Shown here: piece by piece, positions 30,109-39,589 of the stretch
Position numbering within the stretch: the first letter of the stretch is position 1
How the letters are laid out: the number at the start of each line of letters is the position of its first letter
Origin: 66-474 sp035281745
GTDB taxonomy: Bacteria > Pseudomonadota > Gammaproteobacteria > Xanthomonadales > Rhodanobacteraceae
Direction of reading: 5' to 3'
NCBI GenBank assembly: GCA_035281745.1
Contig: DATEDI010000028.1
Location: 82,288-146,287 of the forward strand
Length of the DNA: 64,000 nt
Notes under the pieces: generated by a model
The model's input: the letters and a program-made list of their open reading frames with translations, nothing else
The model's database searches: none
Told to the model about the DNA's origin: nothing
Translations under genes and position numbers: made by a program

Positions 30109-30223
30109 TCAATCCCATCGATAACTCGCTGCTCGATGCATGCGCAGGTCCTTCCGTGGACCGTGCATGTCTTCGAATTGCAGGAGAGGCTGGAAGTGCT
30201 GGCGTGTTCCGTCAGCACGCGCT

Positions 30224-30634
30224 TCACTTGCCGCCGTTTACCTTGTCCATGCGGGTGGCTTCCAGGATCGGCAGCCCCGCCTCGGTCGGGATGTAGATCA
30301 CTTGGTCCTTCGTGTCCGCGAGGTTATTTACAAAGAGATACCGCAGGTACGCCTCATTATCCTTGAGGCTGTCACCGATGATCTTGTTGGCTTGGGCAAC
30401 ACCCCTCGCGCGCTCGACTTCCGCTTGCGCCAAGAGCACCGCGGCATCCTTTTTCGCCTGCGCCTCGCGTACCGCGACTTGCCGACTGTATTCGGCATTG
30501 GCGAGTTCTGCCTCGCCGGCGAGTCCCTGCTTGTAAACGCCGTACCGCGGCAAACCCCACATGGCAAGCAGCACAAGCCCGGCGATTGCGGCGATAGACA
30601 GGATGGTCGTGAAGGCGGCGGTTCGACTGTTCAT
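30224..30634 (-). CDS. Small SPFH/band-7-tail-like membrane protein
   Basis: A 136-residue protein with one N-terminal membrane segment (FTTILSIAAIAGLVLLAMWG), then a helical region AELANAEYSRQVAVREAQAK, KDAAVLLAQAEVERARGVAQ that reads like the coiled-coil tail of a prohibitin/SPFH protein, and the end VIYIPTEAGLPILEA. The SPFH head domain itself is missing. Such short forms occur in phage and accessory regions. Function unknown. Confidence 0.78.
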   Translation of the reverse strand: MNSRTAAFTTILSIAAIAGLVLLAMWGLPRYGVYKQGLAGEAELANAEYSRQVAVREAQAKKDAAVLLAQAEVERARGVAQANKIIGDSLKDNEAYLRYLFVNNLADTKDQVIYIPTEAGLPILEATRMDKVNGGK

Positions 30635-30685
30635 GGTGAATCCCTCTGTTTGGTTTGTGATCGGGTTACAACGTCGCCTGCATTG

Positions 30686-31513
30686 TCAGGTGCCCAGGTG
30701 CAGCATGAGTCGCGACAGGCTCACGACATCTTGGTGATTGTGTTGGGCGACGCGTCGCAAGTTGTTCGCCGGGCCGCCGCGGAGGTACCCAAGCCACGCA
30801 GCCGGCGCTTCACTGCCCGGAAGATCGTCTTCGCGGACGATCTTCAGCACCTGCCGTTCGATGGTGGCGAGGCGGCAGTTCGCGTAAACGCCGCGGTACC
30901 GACGACGGCTCGGATACAAGAGATCGACGTGCCCGAGCTTCGCGGTCGGGTCCGGCATGCGGGCAAGCCGGTAGCGCGTGCGCAGCAGCGGCGCGTCGTA
31001 GGACTTGCCGTTGTAGCTGGCGAGCACCGTATCCGTCTCCAGCCAGCTCGCGAAGGTTTCGAGCATCGCCGTTTCGGCGGCCAGGGTGGTGATCAGCAGC
31101 TGGCGGACGTGGAGCTCATCGTCACCCCAGTGCGCCGCACCGATCATGAAGGCGCGGGTGCCGGTGCCGCCGGCGAGCCCGGTCGTTTCGGTGTCGAAAA
31201 AGAGGACGCGACGCGGATCGAAGTCATCCTTGCGATCGAACGCGCCACTGATCGTCGCCGGCAACGATTCGATCGGCAGCTGCGCTTCGATCAGGCGCAG
31301 GCCCGGTGCCATTTCCTTTCCGGGGAGCTCCCGCTCTTCCGGACGGGCGGCTGGTTGCGCAAGACGCGGTTGGCGGATTCGCAACAGTTGCCGCAGCCGA
31401 TGAATGTCAGCAACCTCATGTTTGGCGACCGGAGTCTTGAGTGCAGCGGGCACCGCCAGACGTCCGCCGGTCTGGCGTTTCAACGCCTGAAGGTGCGCGA
31501 GCGTGACACTCAT
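30686..31513 (-). CDS. MrfB/YprB-like DEDD exonuclease
   Basis: About 275 residues from ATG 31513, which overlaps the helicase stop as ATGA; the longer upstream frame is a shadow of the helicase. RVLFFDTETTGLAGGTGTRA holds the first Asp-Glu, VLASYNGKSYDAPLLRTRYR the second Asp, and VAQHNHQDVVSLSRL the last acid. This is the RNase-H-like ribonuclease H_2 domain of Bacillus YprB/MrfB. The TPR part of the Bacillus protein is not present. With the adjacent helicase it forms the MrfAB pair, known in B. subtilis to repair mitomycin-type lesions. Confidence 0.88.
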   Translation of the reverse strand: MSVTLAHLQALKRQTGGRLAVPAALKTPVAKHEVADIHRLRQLLRIRQPRLAQPAARPEERELPGKEMAPGLRLIEAQLPIESLPATISGAFDRKDDFDPRRVLFFDTETTGLAGGTGTRAFMIGAAHWGDDELHVRQLLITTLAAETAMLETFASWLETDTVLASYNGKSYDAPLLRTRYRLARMPDPTAKLGHVDLLYPSRRRYRGVYANCRLATIERQVLKIVREDDLPGSEAPAAWLGYLRGGPANNLRRVAQHNHQDVVSLSRLMLHLGT

Positions 31514-33903
31514 GTTGCGCTCAGCGCGGTCAGGACACGCAACGCGTGGGACTTGGGTGATGCATCCCATGCGATCTGCTCGTCCAGCACTGGCCCGACA
31601 CAACTGGGACACCCGGCACGACACCGACAACCGCGGATCAGGTCCATCGCGCGCGTAACCAATTCGGCTTGGCGTTGCCAAAGTGGTTCCGACAGCCCGA
31701 CTCCGCCTGGGTAGTTGTCGTAAAGATACGCGGTGGGCGTGAACTGATCCAACTTGGCAAGCGAAAGCGTGCCGCCCTCGAGTGCGCGCAACTGTCCGCG
31801 CCCGGACGCATCGGCCTGCGCCGACCACGCGCCATCTCCGCTGCCGACAGCCTTCTGCAGATCCGCACTGTCCGCCATGACTGCAATGCGTGCCACGACA
31901 TGCAGCGCGTAGGCTGCGCCGAGGAAACCATCCAGCGCATCCTGTCGTGAAGCGAACAGCCCATCCAGCACGGCTTGGGGCAATTGCCACCACACGGCGC
32001 TCGTGTGCATCTCCTGATCAGGGAGATTCACCGGCCCGTAGCCGATGTTCTCGTGTGTGTAATAGCGGATCTTCTTGAAGCCGGCAACGCGCCTGACCAC
32101 GTGCACCTCGCCATGGTGGCTGCCGCCGGTTCCGGCGACACACTGGGCGAAGCTGTCCAGGACCTTGAGCCGCGTGTAGTCGATCGCGTCAGTGTAGTGA
32201 TCGACGTGGGTACGCGTGACGAATGCCTTGCGTCCTTCCCAGTCGAGGCGTTCCACTTGGTAGGGCACCGATTGCACCATGTGGATGGCACCCTCATACA
32301 GCATCAGCGGCGCCGAACTGAAGTCGACCTCGGCAATGATGGTCTGGCGGCCATCGGTGCGATCGACCACGACAAAATTGCCGTCTGCCACGGAGCGTAG
32401 GCTCACCGCATTGGCGGGATAGCTGTCGGCAATCCACTCGAAGCGGCCACTTTCGCCATGCAGGACACCATCCTCGGTGAGAAGCTGCAGGTAAACGGCC
32501 GGATCCACCGCTCCGAAGGTGTCGCCTTTGGCGAAGGGCAGCTCGAAGGCCGCGCAGCGGATATGGTCGAGCAGGATCACCGGCTGGTCGGGCGCAATGC
32601 GGGCATGTTCGGGCGGCGCCTCGGAGAAAAACTCCGGGTGTCGGACGATGTACTGGTCCAGAGGGTCGCTGGACGCGACCAGCACGCCCAGCGACGGCTT
32701 TTGCCGGCGCCCGGCACGGCCGATGCGTTGCCATGTCGCGGCGATGGAACCGGGATAGCCATTCAGGACCACGACGTCCAGCGCACCAATGTCGACGCCA
32801 AGTTCCAATGCGGACGTCGAGACGATCCCATCCACGCTGCCATCGCGCATCGCCCGCTCGGCCGCACGGCGTTCGGTGGGGAGATAGCCACCACGATAAG
32901 CCCGGATGCGCGCCGGCTTGCGCGGATCATGGTCGAACACGTCCTTCAGGTACTTCGTCAGAACTTCGACCATGGTGCGGGACTTCGCGAAGATGAGCGC
33001 CTTCAGACCGGATCGAATCGCCAGGCGAGCGATGCGGTTCGACTGGGAGCGTGCCGAGGCGCGCAGGCCAAGGTCGGGATTCACCACCGGCGGATTCCAG
33101 AGCAGCACGCGCTTCTCGCCGGAAGGTGCGCCGGATCGGGTGATGGCCGTGACCGCCTCGCCCAGCAGGGCTTCAGCGTGCTCCTTCGGATTGCCGATCG
33201 TCGCCGAGCACAGGATGAACTGCGGCGTGGTGCCGTAGAACGCGCAGATGCGCTTCAGGCGACGGATGACATTCGCGAGGTGCGAGCCGAACACGCCGCG
33301 GTAGCTGTGGATCTCGTCGATGACGATGAACTTCAGGTTCTCGAAGAACTGTGCCCACTTGGTGTGGTGCGGCAGGATGCCCTGATGCAGCATGTCGGGG
33401 TTGGACACCACGATGTCGCCGTTGAGCCGGATGGCCTGGCGCTGGTCGCCCGGCGTATCGCCATCGAACGTGGCCGCGCGGATGCCGAGCGCGCCTGCCT
33501 TCGACAATTCAATCAGGTCCGCCACTTGGTCTTGCGCCAGCGCCTTGGTCGGGAAGAGATACAACGCCTTGCCCCGCTCGCGCATTGCGGAGGCAACCAC
33601 CGGCAGGGTGTAGCACAGCGATTTGCCCGACGCGGTCGGCGTCACCACCACCATGTTGTCGCCGCGGGACGCAACGTTCCAGGCTTCAGCCTGGTGGCTA
33701 TAGAGCCGCGGGATGCCCTTGGAGCGTAATGCGCGCGCAAGCGGCTCCGACAGGTCGTCCGGAAGGGAAACATAGTCGCCTGCACTGGCGGGAATCGTGA
33801 GCGCACCGGTGATGCGATCGGCGTACTTGGCTTGGAAGCGTTCGGCCAGCGTGCCGGCGCCCGCAACGGTCGAAGTGAGTTCAATCGGTGCGATGGCATT
33901 CAT
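31510..33903 (-). CDS. MrfA/YprA-like DEAD/H-box helicase with DUF1998 zinc domain
   Basis: A 797-residue SF2 helicase. YSHQAEAWN is a Q-like motif, TPTASGKSLCY Walker A, FIVIDEIHSYRGVF the DEIH box, FILCSATIGNP motif III and ATWQRIGRAGRRQKPS motif VI. The C-terminal MZB/DUF1998 domain has clustered cysteines (CRCRAGCPSCVGPVLDEQIA). The architecture and the coupled exonuclease match MrfA (YprA), a damage-repair helicase. Its stop overlaps the exonuclease start (ATGA). Confidence 0.92.
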   Translation of the reverse strand: MNAIAPIELTSTVAGAGTLAERFQAKYADRITGALTIPASAGDYVSLPDDLSEPLARALRSKGIPRLYSHQAEAWNVASRGDNMVVVTPTASGKSLCYTLPVVASAMRERGKALYLFPTKALAQDQVADLIELSKAGALGIRAATFDGDTPGDQRQAIRLNGDIVVSNPDMLHQGILPHHTKWAQFFENLKFIVIDEIHSYRGVFGSHLANVIRRLKRICAFYGTTPQFILCSATIGNPKEHAEALLGEAVTAITRSGAPSGEKRVLLWNPPVVNPDLGLRASARSQSNRIARLAIRSGLKALIFAKSRTMVEVLTKYLKDVFDHDPRKPARIRAYRGGYLPTERRAAERAMRDGSVDGIVSTSALELGVDIGALDVVVLNGYPGSIAATWQRIGRAGRRQKPSLGVLVASSDPLDQYIVRHPEFFSEAPPEHARIAPDQPVILLDHIRCAAFELPFAKGDTFGAVDPAVYLQLLTEDGVLHGESGRFEWIADSYPANAVSLRSVADGNFVVVDRTDGRQTIIAEVDFSSAPLMLYEGAIHMVQSVPYQVERLDWEGRKAFVTRTHVDHYTDAIDYTRLKVLDSFAQCVAGTGGSHHGEVHVVRRVAGFKKIRYYTHENIGYGPVNLPDQEMHTSAVWWQLPQAVLDGLFASRQDALDGFLGAAYALHVVARIAVMADSADLQKAVGSGDGAWSAQADASGRGQLRALEGGTLSLAKLDQFTPTAYLYDNYPGGVGLSEPLWQRQAELVTRAMDLIRGCRCRAGCPSCVGPVLDEQIAWDASPKSHALRVLTALSAT

Positions 33904-34073
33904 GCCGTCAGAATGCCGGTTTCAGGTCTCAAACATTGAGACGGACGCGGCGCACGCTTGACTCCCGAGGCTAAGCGATTGCAAACATATTCCGGCAGGA
34001 GCAAGAGCGAACTTCGCTCCTCACCCCTGCCGCTCCCTGCCTCGTGCAGCAGTCCTCCCACGAGGGTCACGCC

Positions 34074-34301
34074 ATGACTGAAGACGAACCTAAGCAGGTA
34101 ATTGACGCATGTGTGGTGAAGCTGTTGGAACCGACGGTCGAGGTATCCATCGACGACGTGCGCCGGGCGCTCGCGGACGCCTTGAAGCGCATCGCTTCAC
34201 TTGAAAAGGACCGGGAAGAACTCGGCGAACTCTTTCGGATGTTCAATGAGCAAATGGATGCTGCCAAAGCGTACCGGCCGGGGGTACTCGGCGAGCAGTA
34301 G
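34074..34301 (+). CDS. Small coiled-coil-like hypothetical protein
   Basis: A 75-residue protein from ATG 34074 (GAGGG ribosome site; a GTG 30 bases upstream is less well supported). The core DVRRALADALKRIASLEKDR, EELGELFRMFNEQMDAAKAY is helical with coiled-coil heptads. A diverged copy of this core is found at 40408-40569. Function unknown. Confidence 0.6.
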   Translation: MTEDEPKQVIDACVVKLLEPTVEVSIDDVRRALADALKRIASLEKDREELGELFRMFNEQMDAAKAYRPGVLGEQ

Positions 34302-34585
34302 TTGTCATTCAGTTGCCACGCCACATCGTGCGCACTGATGACGCGCCGCGCAGCCGGAGCCAGCCCGCATCGGGATCGAAGACTTGGTCTGCGCGCTTGA
34401 GCTAACCCAGCCGTGCCAGGCAAATGTCCGCTCATGCCCGTTTGCGCGAGCGGCTCGCACCTGTTTCGTGCTCTTGTGGGATTCGTCCTACAGGGCAGTT
34501 TGCTTATTGCCTACAGCTTGTCGAGTCCTCGCCCGGCATCGCAGATGCTTCCGCGCATCTCAAGCTATACGAGCGTCGGGGGAAG

Positions 34586-35050
34586 TCAGGCCCGCCATGA
34601 ATTGTGGATAGCCGACGCCCCCGGCGCAATCTCGCAGATCGTCGCTTCCTGCGCCCGCCGCTTCTGCTTGGCGAGCAACGCTTCGACATCCAGAACAGGC
34701 ACGTGAAGCTCTCGTGCCGATTGCACCATCGTCTGTGAGTTCCGATCACTTGGAAACGCGATCACGCCGTGGGGCTGCAGCGCGAACATCTGACGATTGC
34801 GGATCATGAGCGCCTTGGTGCTTCCATATCTGCCCCACTCCGCACGAACTTCGACGCGGCGAATGCCCATTTCGAAGCACCACCTGTTGGCCATCTGCTC
34901 CGCCCCGCGCTGGCCGCCGTGGATGACTTCCGCAATGCCGCGCCTTTCGTGCACGTACCAAAGCACGCGGGAGAGCATGGCCTTGTCGTTGAACTCACGT
35001 CCGCCACACACGATGACCCGGAGGGTGTTGGGATTCCGCTCGCGCCGCAT
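34586..35050 (-). CDS. DUF2493 SLOG-domain protein (YspA-like)
   Basis: About 154 residues from ATG 35050 (a TTG at 35065 is an alternative). LRVIVCGGREFNDKAMLSRV and EVIHGGQRGAEQMANRWCFE are the two signature loops of the DUF2493 SLOG fold, a Rossmann-type nucleotide-binding domain. SLOG proteins are proposed to sense or process nucleotide-derived ligands, often in defence or stress contexts. The gene stands between the helicase and the repair genes but in its own transcription unit. Confidence 0.85.
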   Translation of the reverse strand: MRRERNPNTLRVIVCGGREFNDKAMLSRVLWYVHERRGIAEVIHGGQRGAEQMANRWCFEMGIRRVEVRAEWGRYGSTKALMIRNRQMFALQPHGVIAFPSDRNSQTMVQSARELHVPVLDVEALLAKQKRRAQEATICEIAPGASAIHNSWRA

Positions 35051-35114
35051 TCCACCAGTGTGCAAGCGATCGTCTCATGCGGCGAGCCGGTGGCTGCTAG
35101 GCTGATCCCGCACC

Positions 35115-35624
35115 ATGAAGACCATGCCGATCGAACAAGTCGAATTTCTTTGGGACACTGCCTCCGACGCAGATCGGGCAGCCGCCATAGAAATATGGTG
35201 GACCCGAGCCGACCCGGAACCCGGCTCCGACGAATATGTCTTTCTGCAGTCGATGAGCATGCCCAGCACGGGCCATGGCGATCCCGAAGTGGCGGGGAAG
35301 GAGCTCTTCAGGCGCGGTTTGCTTGAACCGGGCTCGGAGCCTTGCCCAAACCTTACAGAATCGGGTCGTGCAGTTTTCTTCCGCCTTGAAGACAAGATCA
35401 ACCGGGAGTCCGGTATTTCGACCGAAGAACCGACGCCGGAAGGCATCAAGCGGTACCCGCCGGATGGGTACTTCCATACCGACTTCTTCGGCGACCCCTT
35501 GAGCGAACCCTGCACCTGCGGCGCGGAATGCCCGGCGTGGTGCGAGGGCCAGTGCGGTTGCGACGCTTGCGCCACGCGTCTCGAAGTCTATGCGGCACCG
35601 GGCTCCGCCTATGGCGAGCAGTAG
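35115..35624 (+). CDS. Hypothetical acidic protein with Cys-rich C-terminus
   Basis: A 169-residue acidic protein divergent from the DUF2493 gene. The N-terminal part (VEFLWDTASDADRAAAIEIW) is helical. The C-terminal part has eight cysteines in about 25 residues (EPCTCGAECPAWCEGQCGCD), probably a metal-binding knuckle. I do not recognise the family. It converges on the SRAP gene (4 bases apart). Confidence 0.65.
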   Translation: MKTMPIEQVEFLWDTASDADRAAAIEIWWTRADPEPGSDEYVFLQSMSMPSTGHGDPEVAGKELFRRGLLEPGSEPCPNLTESGRAVFFRLEDKINRESGISTEEPTPEGIKRYPPDGYFHTDFFGDPLSEPCTCGAECPAWCEGQCGCDACATRLEVYAAPGSAYGEQ

Positions 35625-35627
35625 CAG

Positions 35628-36584
35628 CTACGCGGCCAGCGCGGTGTGTTCGTAATACGGCCGGTCACGATCGTCCAGGATCGTCTGGAGGGCGACCAAA
35701 TTTGCCGGGTCAGGACTGAGCCAAGCGTCCAGGCGTTCCCGCTTGATGGGGATGATGCAGCGATCATGGCCGGCCGCCGCGATTTCCGGGGGCGGTTCAT
35801 CGGTGATCGCGGCGAATGAATAAAGTCCATCGCGCTCGTCGAAGGACCAGAGGCACGCCACCAGCATGTCGTGCGGCGGATTCGGCCGGAACTCCAGCAC
35901 CACATTCTCTTCCTGCTCGCCGGGAGCCAATTCACGGTGTTCCACCCTGTGGCGCGAGACGTTCTCGTAGAACGCCTCCACGACCATGATCCCGTGGTGA
36001 TAGCCGAAGAGCTTGCCCCAGGTCCGCTCGAGGTTGTCGCGGCGCGCGTTGTAGGTGCCGGGAAACTTACGTTCCATTACCTCGTTCCACCCGGGAAGCC
36101 GGCACTGGTAGCGCATCGGCACCAGCGTGCGCTTGCCATCCTGCAGGATCATCACGGTTGCGTACTGGCCGGGGAAGATGCGCGAATCACGGGGCAGCGA
36201 CTCCTTGCGGCGCAGGTCATCGAGATTGCGCTGGGCGCGCTCGATCTTGTCGGTCGCTATGCGCCTGTCGTTCTCAGCCTTCTTTGTAGACTTGGCCCGA
36301 AGTGAGCGCTCGGCATTGGTCAGCCGCGTCTTTTGCTTGAAAAGTTCGGCTTCGAGCGCATGGGTCTCCTCGGCATCTCCCTCGGCGATGATCGCCGCGA
36401 TCTCGCGTTCGGCATCGTTGCGGGGATTTGCGAAAGCGTCCTTCATCCGCTTGGGAATCTTTCGCCAAGAGCGGTCCTTGCGCTGCTCCCAAAAGAGGCG
36501 CACGTATTGGTGGACATTCATCACCGCGCCGAATTCGCGTTCGAACTTGCGAAACTCGGCACAGATTTGCGCGCTGTAGCACAT
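35628..36584 (-). CDS. SRAP-family (YedK/HMCES-like) abasic-site protein
   Basis: About 318 residues from ATG 36584, chosen because SRAP proteins must expose Cys2 after Met removal, and this start gives MCYSAQ; the open frame has a GTG 15 bases upstream. Cys2 forms a thiazolidine crosslink with abasic sites in single-stranded DNA. Other landmarks are the conserved Asn and His regions (PGTYNARRDNLERTWGKLFG and the His-Arg set VSRHRVEHRELAPG). The coiled insert at about 60-130 is longer than in E. coli YedK. It lies downstream of ligD in the same orientation. Confidence 0.87.
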   Translation of the reverse strand: MCYSAQICAEFRKFEREFGAVMNVHQYVRLFWEQRKDRSWRKIPKRMKDAFANPRNDAEREIAAIIAEGDAEETHALEAELFKQKTRLTNAERSLRAKSTKKAENDRRIATDKIERAQRNLDDLRRKESLPRDSRIFPGQYATVMILQDGKRTLVPMRYQCRLPGWNEVMERKFPGTYNARRDNLERTWGKLFGYHHGIMVVEAFYENVSRHRVEHRELAPGEQEENVVLEFRPNPPHDMLVACLWSFDERDGLYSFAAITDEPPPEIAAAGHDRCIIPIKRERLDAWLSPDPANLVALQTILDDRDRPYYEHTALAA

Positions 36585-36651
36585 GACGTTCACTCGCACG
36601 GTTCACTTCAATGTAGCGAGACCAGCTCTCCTGCGGTAGCCGCGCTCCGGC

Positions 36652-36858
36652 CTACCTACCTTCCTTCTTCGACGCCACAGATGCCTGCAGTGCGGCCGCG
36701 AGACCGGCATCACCACTCAGCACGTCCTTCCAGCGCAGTTCGACCCCGCGCCGATGGCCCTTTTCGGCAAGCTTCATGCCCTCGGGATCGATCACCAGCG
36801 TGTAGGTCTTTTCGCCCAGCGTGAGCGCGCGCTTGATCGGCTTGTCCAAGGGTGTCAT
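36652..36858 (-). CDS. Small hypothetical protein coupled to ligD
   Basis: A 68-residue protein starting inside the ligD stop (ATGA overlap), so it is translated with the ligase. The sequence (TLGEKTYTLVIDPEGMKLAE, then LRWKDVLSGDAGLAAALQAS) is compact and soluble. I do not recognise a named family. Translational coupling suggests a partner role in end joining. Confidence 0.7.
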   Translation of the reverse strand: MTPLDKPIKRALTLGEKTYTLVIDPEGMKLAEKGHRRGVELRWKDVLSGDAGLAAALQASVASKKEGR

Positions 36859-39410
36859 GGCGCGTCAGTCCGCTCAGCCAGTTTTTGCAGCACGGATTCG
36901 AGGTCCTGTCGCACGGTTTCGATGCCTTCCCACGGATCCTTGCGCAATCGCTTCAGTCGCGCCGGAGCGCTCCTGATGTCGAACTGATTGCCGCCCTTGA
37001 TCTTGCCCAACTCTTCCCAACGCAGCGGTACCGCCGCAGGCGCGCCGGGCCGGCCCCTCAACGAATACGACGCGACCGCGGTGGCTCCGCGGCCATTGCG
37101 CAGATAGTCCACGTAGATCTTCTTGTTGCGTAACGTTTTGGTGGAGGTCGCGGTGAAGTCCAGCGGATGCGCACCCGCCATTGCCGAGGCAAATCCTTGG
37201 GCGAACTCCTTGACCAGGGACCATTCCGAGCCGGGATTCAGAGGCACGACCACGTGCAGTCCCTTGCCGCCGGTGGTGCGGACAAACGACCTCAGATCCA
37301 GGTCTTCAAGGAGTTTGCGCGCCAGACGTGCCGCTGCAACCACGCGGGACCACGCCACGTCCGGGCCGGGGTCGAGATCGAAGATCACGCGATCCGCAAT
37401 GTCGGGAGTTTCGACGTGCGCACCCCACGGGTGGAACTCGATGGCGTTGTACTGCACGAGCTCCATGATGGAGTCCGGGCTCTCCGGGTAGATGTAAACG
37501 GCGGCGGCGCCCGTTTCTTCCTTGAGGCGCGCCGAGCCGACGTGTTTCAAGCCACCGGTGGGTATGTGCTTCTGGAAGAATGAAGGTTTATCGATTCCAC
37601 CCGGGTAGGGGATGGTCGAGGTCGGGCGTTTCAGGACGCCGGGCAGGAACCAGTCCATGACTGTCTTGTAATAATCGGCCACATCCTGCTTGGTATACCC
37701 ATCGGCCGGATAAACGATCCTGTCCGGGTGGGTGATCGTGATCGCTGCCGCCTTTTTTGCGGGGCTTCGCTTGCGGGCTGAAGAGGCGGCACGCGCAGGC
37801 GGCGCATCACGATCGCTGCTCAAGAGCTCCCGGGGCGACTTGTCGTCGCGCATGGTCTTCAAGCTCGGCTGGCGCAGCAGGCCTTGATTGCCGATCCCGC
37901 GATAGAACACTTCGGCCACCATCGTGGGTTCGATCCAGTGCGCATCCCGCGGTGCGTCGGCCGTGTGTTCGATGTCTTTTTTTGCGCGCTTTTGCGCGTC
38001 GAGCTTTTTCCGCAGCGCGTCCAGCATGGCGGTGTTGAACCCCGTACCGACGCGGCCGATGTAATACCAGCCGCCATCCTGCGGCTTGGCAAGAAGCAGC
38101 GATCCGAATCCGGCGCGTGAACCCTTGGCATCGGTATAACCCACCATGGCAAACTCATCCGATTCCAGTCGTTTCACCTTGACCCAGTTGTCACCACGCC
38201 CACCGCGATACGGCGCATCCACGCGCTTGCACATGATGCCTTCGAGATGCTGCTCCGAAGCCGCGCGAAACGCATCTTCTCCGTTTCCGACGAGATGGGA
38301 GCTGTAGGAAAGATGGACCGGCGGGGTTTCACCCAAGAGTTCCGACAGCGCCTGCTTGCGTGCGACGAGGGGCGCCCGGGAGAGGTCGAACCCTTCAAGG
38401 TACGGCATGTCGAACAGTACGTAGGCCAATGGTGAAGCCGCTTCCCCACTCAGTGTGCGCTGCAGCGCGTTGAAATCAGGCTGGCCGTCGGAGAGGGCAA
38501 TCAACTCGCCATCGAGATGCGCGGATTGCAGGCCAAGCGCTTCGATTGCCTGGCGAATGTCCGGGATCTTGTCTTCCCACGTTGCATTGCGCGACCACAA
38601 GCGAACCTGCCCGTTCTCGATGGTGGACAGGATCCGGTAACCGTCCCACTTCACCTCGTGCAACCACCGCTCACCCACCGGTGGCGACTCGCGCAGAACC
38701 GCCAGTTCCGGTTCGAAGAATGCGCCGCTGGGTTTGGCAGCTCGCGCGCCTTCGACGCCGGCCGCGAGCTTCGCCGCCGAGGCGTGCTTGCGTCTGCGCT
38801 TCGAGACGGATCTCTTGCGCGATGATTTTTTGAGCTTCTCGGCAACGTCCGCGGCACCGCCGCTGCGGCCGGCGGCCTTGACGGTGCTTGCGACCATGGC
38901 CTTGTCGAGCAGGTCATCGGCTTCGATGTCGGCGACGAAGCTGTCCTTGTCCTTGATCAGGAACCATGCGGGCTGGCGTTCCTTGCGATGGCTGCGAACC
39001 AGATGCCAGCCGCCGCGCAGGCGCTCACCGAAGAGTTCGAACCGAAGGTGGCCCTTCTGAAGTTGCGCCTCGGCGTCGCCCGAAGTGGACCACACGCCCG
39101 TATCAAAAAGATCCACGTGGCCGGCGCCATAGCCGTCCGGAATGTCGCCTTCGAAAGCGGCATAGGACACCGGGTGATCCTCGACCTCGACAGCGAGGCG
39201 TTTCACCTCGGGGTCGTAGCTCGGGCCTTTGGGGCAGGCCCAGCTCTTCAGCACGTCGCCGACCTGCAAACGCACGTCGTAATGGCGGCGAGAGGCGTGG
39301 TGAAGCTGCACCACGAACAGCGGGCGTTTGCCTAGCTCGACCGATCTTTCAGGTTGAGGCTCCGGGGTTTTATCGAAACGCCGCTTGCGCCGATAGCTCT
39401 GAAGGCTCAC
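36855..39410 (-). CDS. ligD: Multidomain DNA ligase D
   Basis: An 851-residue ligase with the order phosphoesterase-ligase-polymerase, as in Pseudomonas LigD. The N-terminal 3'-phosphoesterase reads VVQLHHASRRHYDVRLQVGD and DHPVSYAAFEGDIPDGYGAG. The adenylation Lys is in LHEVKWDGYRI (near residue 252). The C-terminal primase/polymerase domain carries IFDLDPGPDVAW and DLRSFVRTTGGKGLHVVVPL. LigD seals double-strand breaks with Ku in bacterial NHEJ. The start is GTG 39410, overlapping the DUF3606 stop. A lysine-rich linker joins the first two domains. Confidence 0.95.
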   Translation of the reverse strand: MSLQSYRRKRRFDKTPEPQPERSVELGKRPLFVVQLHHASRRHYDVRLQVGDVLKSWACPKGPSYDPEVKRLAVEVEDHPVSYAAFEGDIPDGYGAGHVDLFDTGVWSTSGDAEAQLQKGHLRFELFGERLRGGWHLVRSHRKERQPAWFLIKDKDSFVADIEADDLLDKAMVASTVKAAGRSGGAADVAEKLKKSSRKRSVSKRRRKHASAAKLAAGVEGARAAKPSGAFFEPELAVLRESPPVGERWLHEVKWDGYRILSTIENGQVRLWSRNATWEDKIPDIRQAIEALGLQSAHLDGELIALSDGQPDFNALQRTLSGEAASPLAYVLFDMPYLEGFDLSRAPLVARKQALSELLGETPPVHLSYSSHLVGNGEDAFRAASEQHLEGIMCKRVDAPYRGGRGDNWVKVKRLESDEFAMVGYTDAKGSRAGFGSLLLAKPQDGGWYYIGRVGTGFNTAMLDALRKKLDAQKRAKKDIEHTADAPRDAHWIEPTMVAEVFYRGIGNQGLLRQPSLKTMRDDKSPRELLSSDRDAPPARAASSARKRSPAKKAAAITITHPDRIVYPADGYTKQDVADYYKTVMDWFLPGVLKRPTSTIPYPGGIDKPSFFQKHIPTGGLKHVGSARLKEETGAAAVYIYPESPDSIMELVQYNAIEFHPWGAHVETPDIADRVIFDLDPGPDVAWSRVVAAARLARKLLEDLDLRSFVRTTGGKGLHVVVPLNPGSEWSLVKEFAQGFASAMAGAHPLDFTATSTKTLRNKKIYVDYLRNGRGATAVASYSLRGRPGAPAAVPLRWEELGKIKGGNQFDIRSAPARLKRLRKDPWEGIETVRQDLESVLQKLAERTDAP

Positions 39411-39589
39411 GTCCTTCTCTTGAGTTCCCTCTCCACATCATCAGCCATCACGCCGACTTTGCCCACCGCACGCTTCAGCTCGTCTTCCGACACTCCAAAT
39501 TTCTTGGACCAGTAGTCGAGTTCGTAGCGCTCATTCACATTTATGCGCGAGCGATCCTGCGGTCCCTGCTTGCTTTTGTCGTCTGCCAT
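39407..39589 (-). CDS. DUF3606-domain protein
   Basis: A 60-residue protein, MADDKSKQGPQDRSRINVNE then YELDYWSKKFGVSEDELKRA, VGKVGVMADDVERELKR. This is the DUF3606 family, found in soil and plant-associated proteobacteria, often near stress or repair genes. It overlaps the ligD start (GTGA). Function unknown. Confidence 0.88.
   Translation of the reverse strand: MADDKSKQGPQDRSRINVNERYELDYWSKKFGVSEDELKRAVGKVGVMADDVERELKRRT

Noticed and set aside
31514..31993. N-terminal extension of the exonuclease ORF
   Set aside because: It lies antiphase within the helicase gene and has no homologous-looking content; the ATGA start at 31513 is better.
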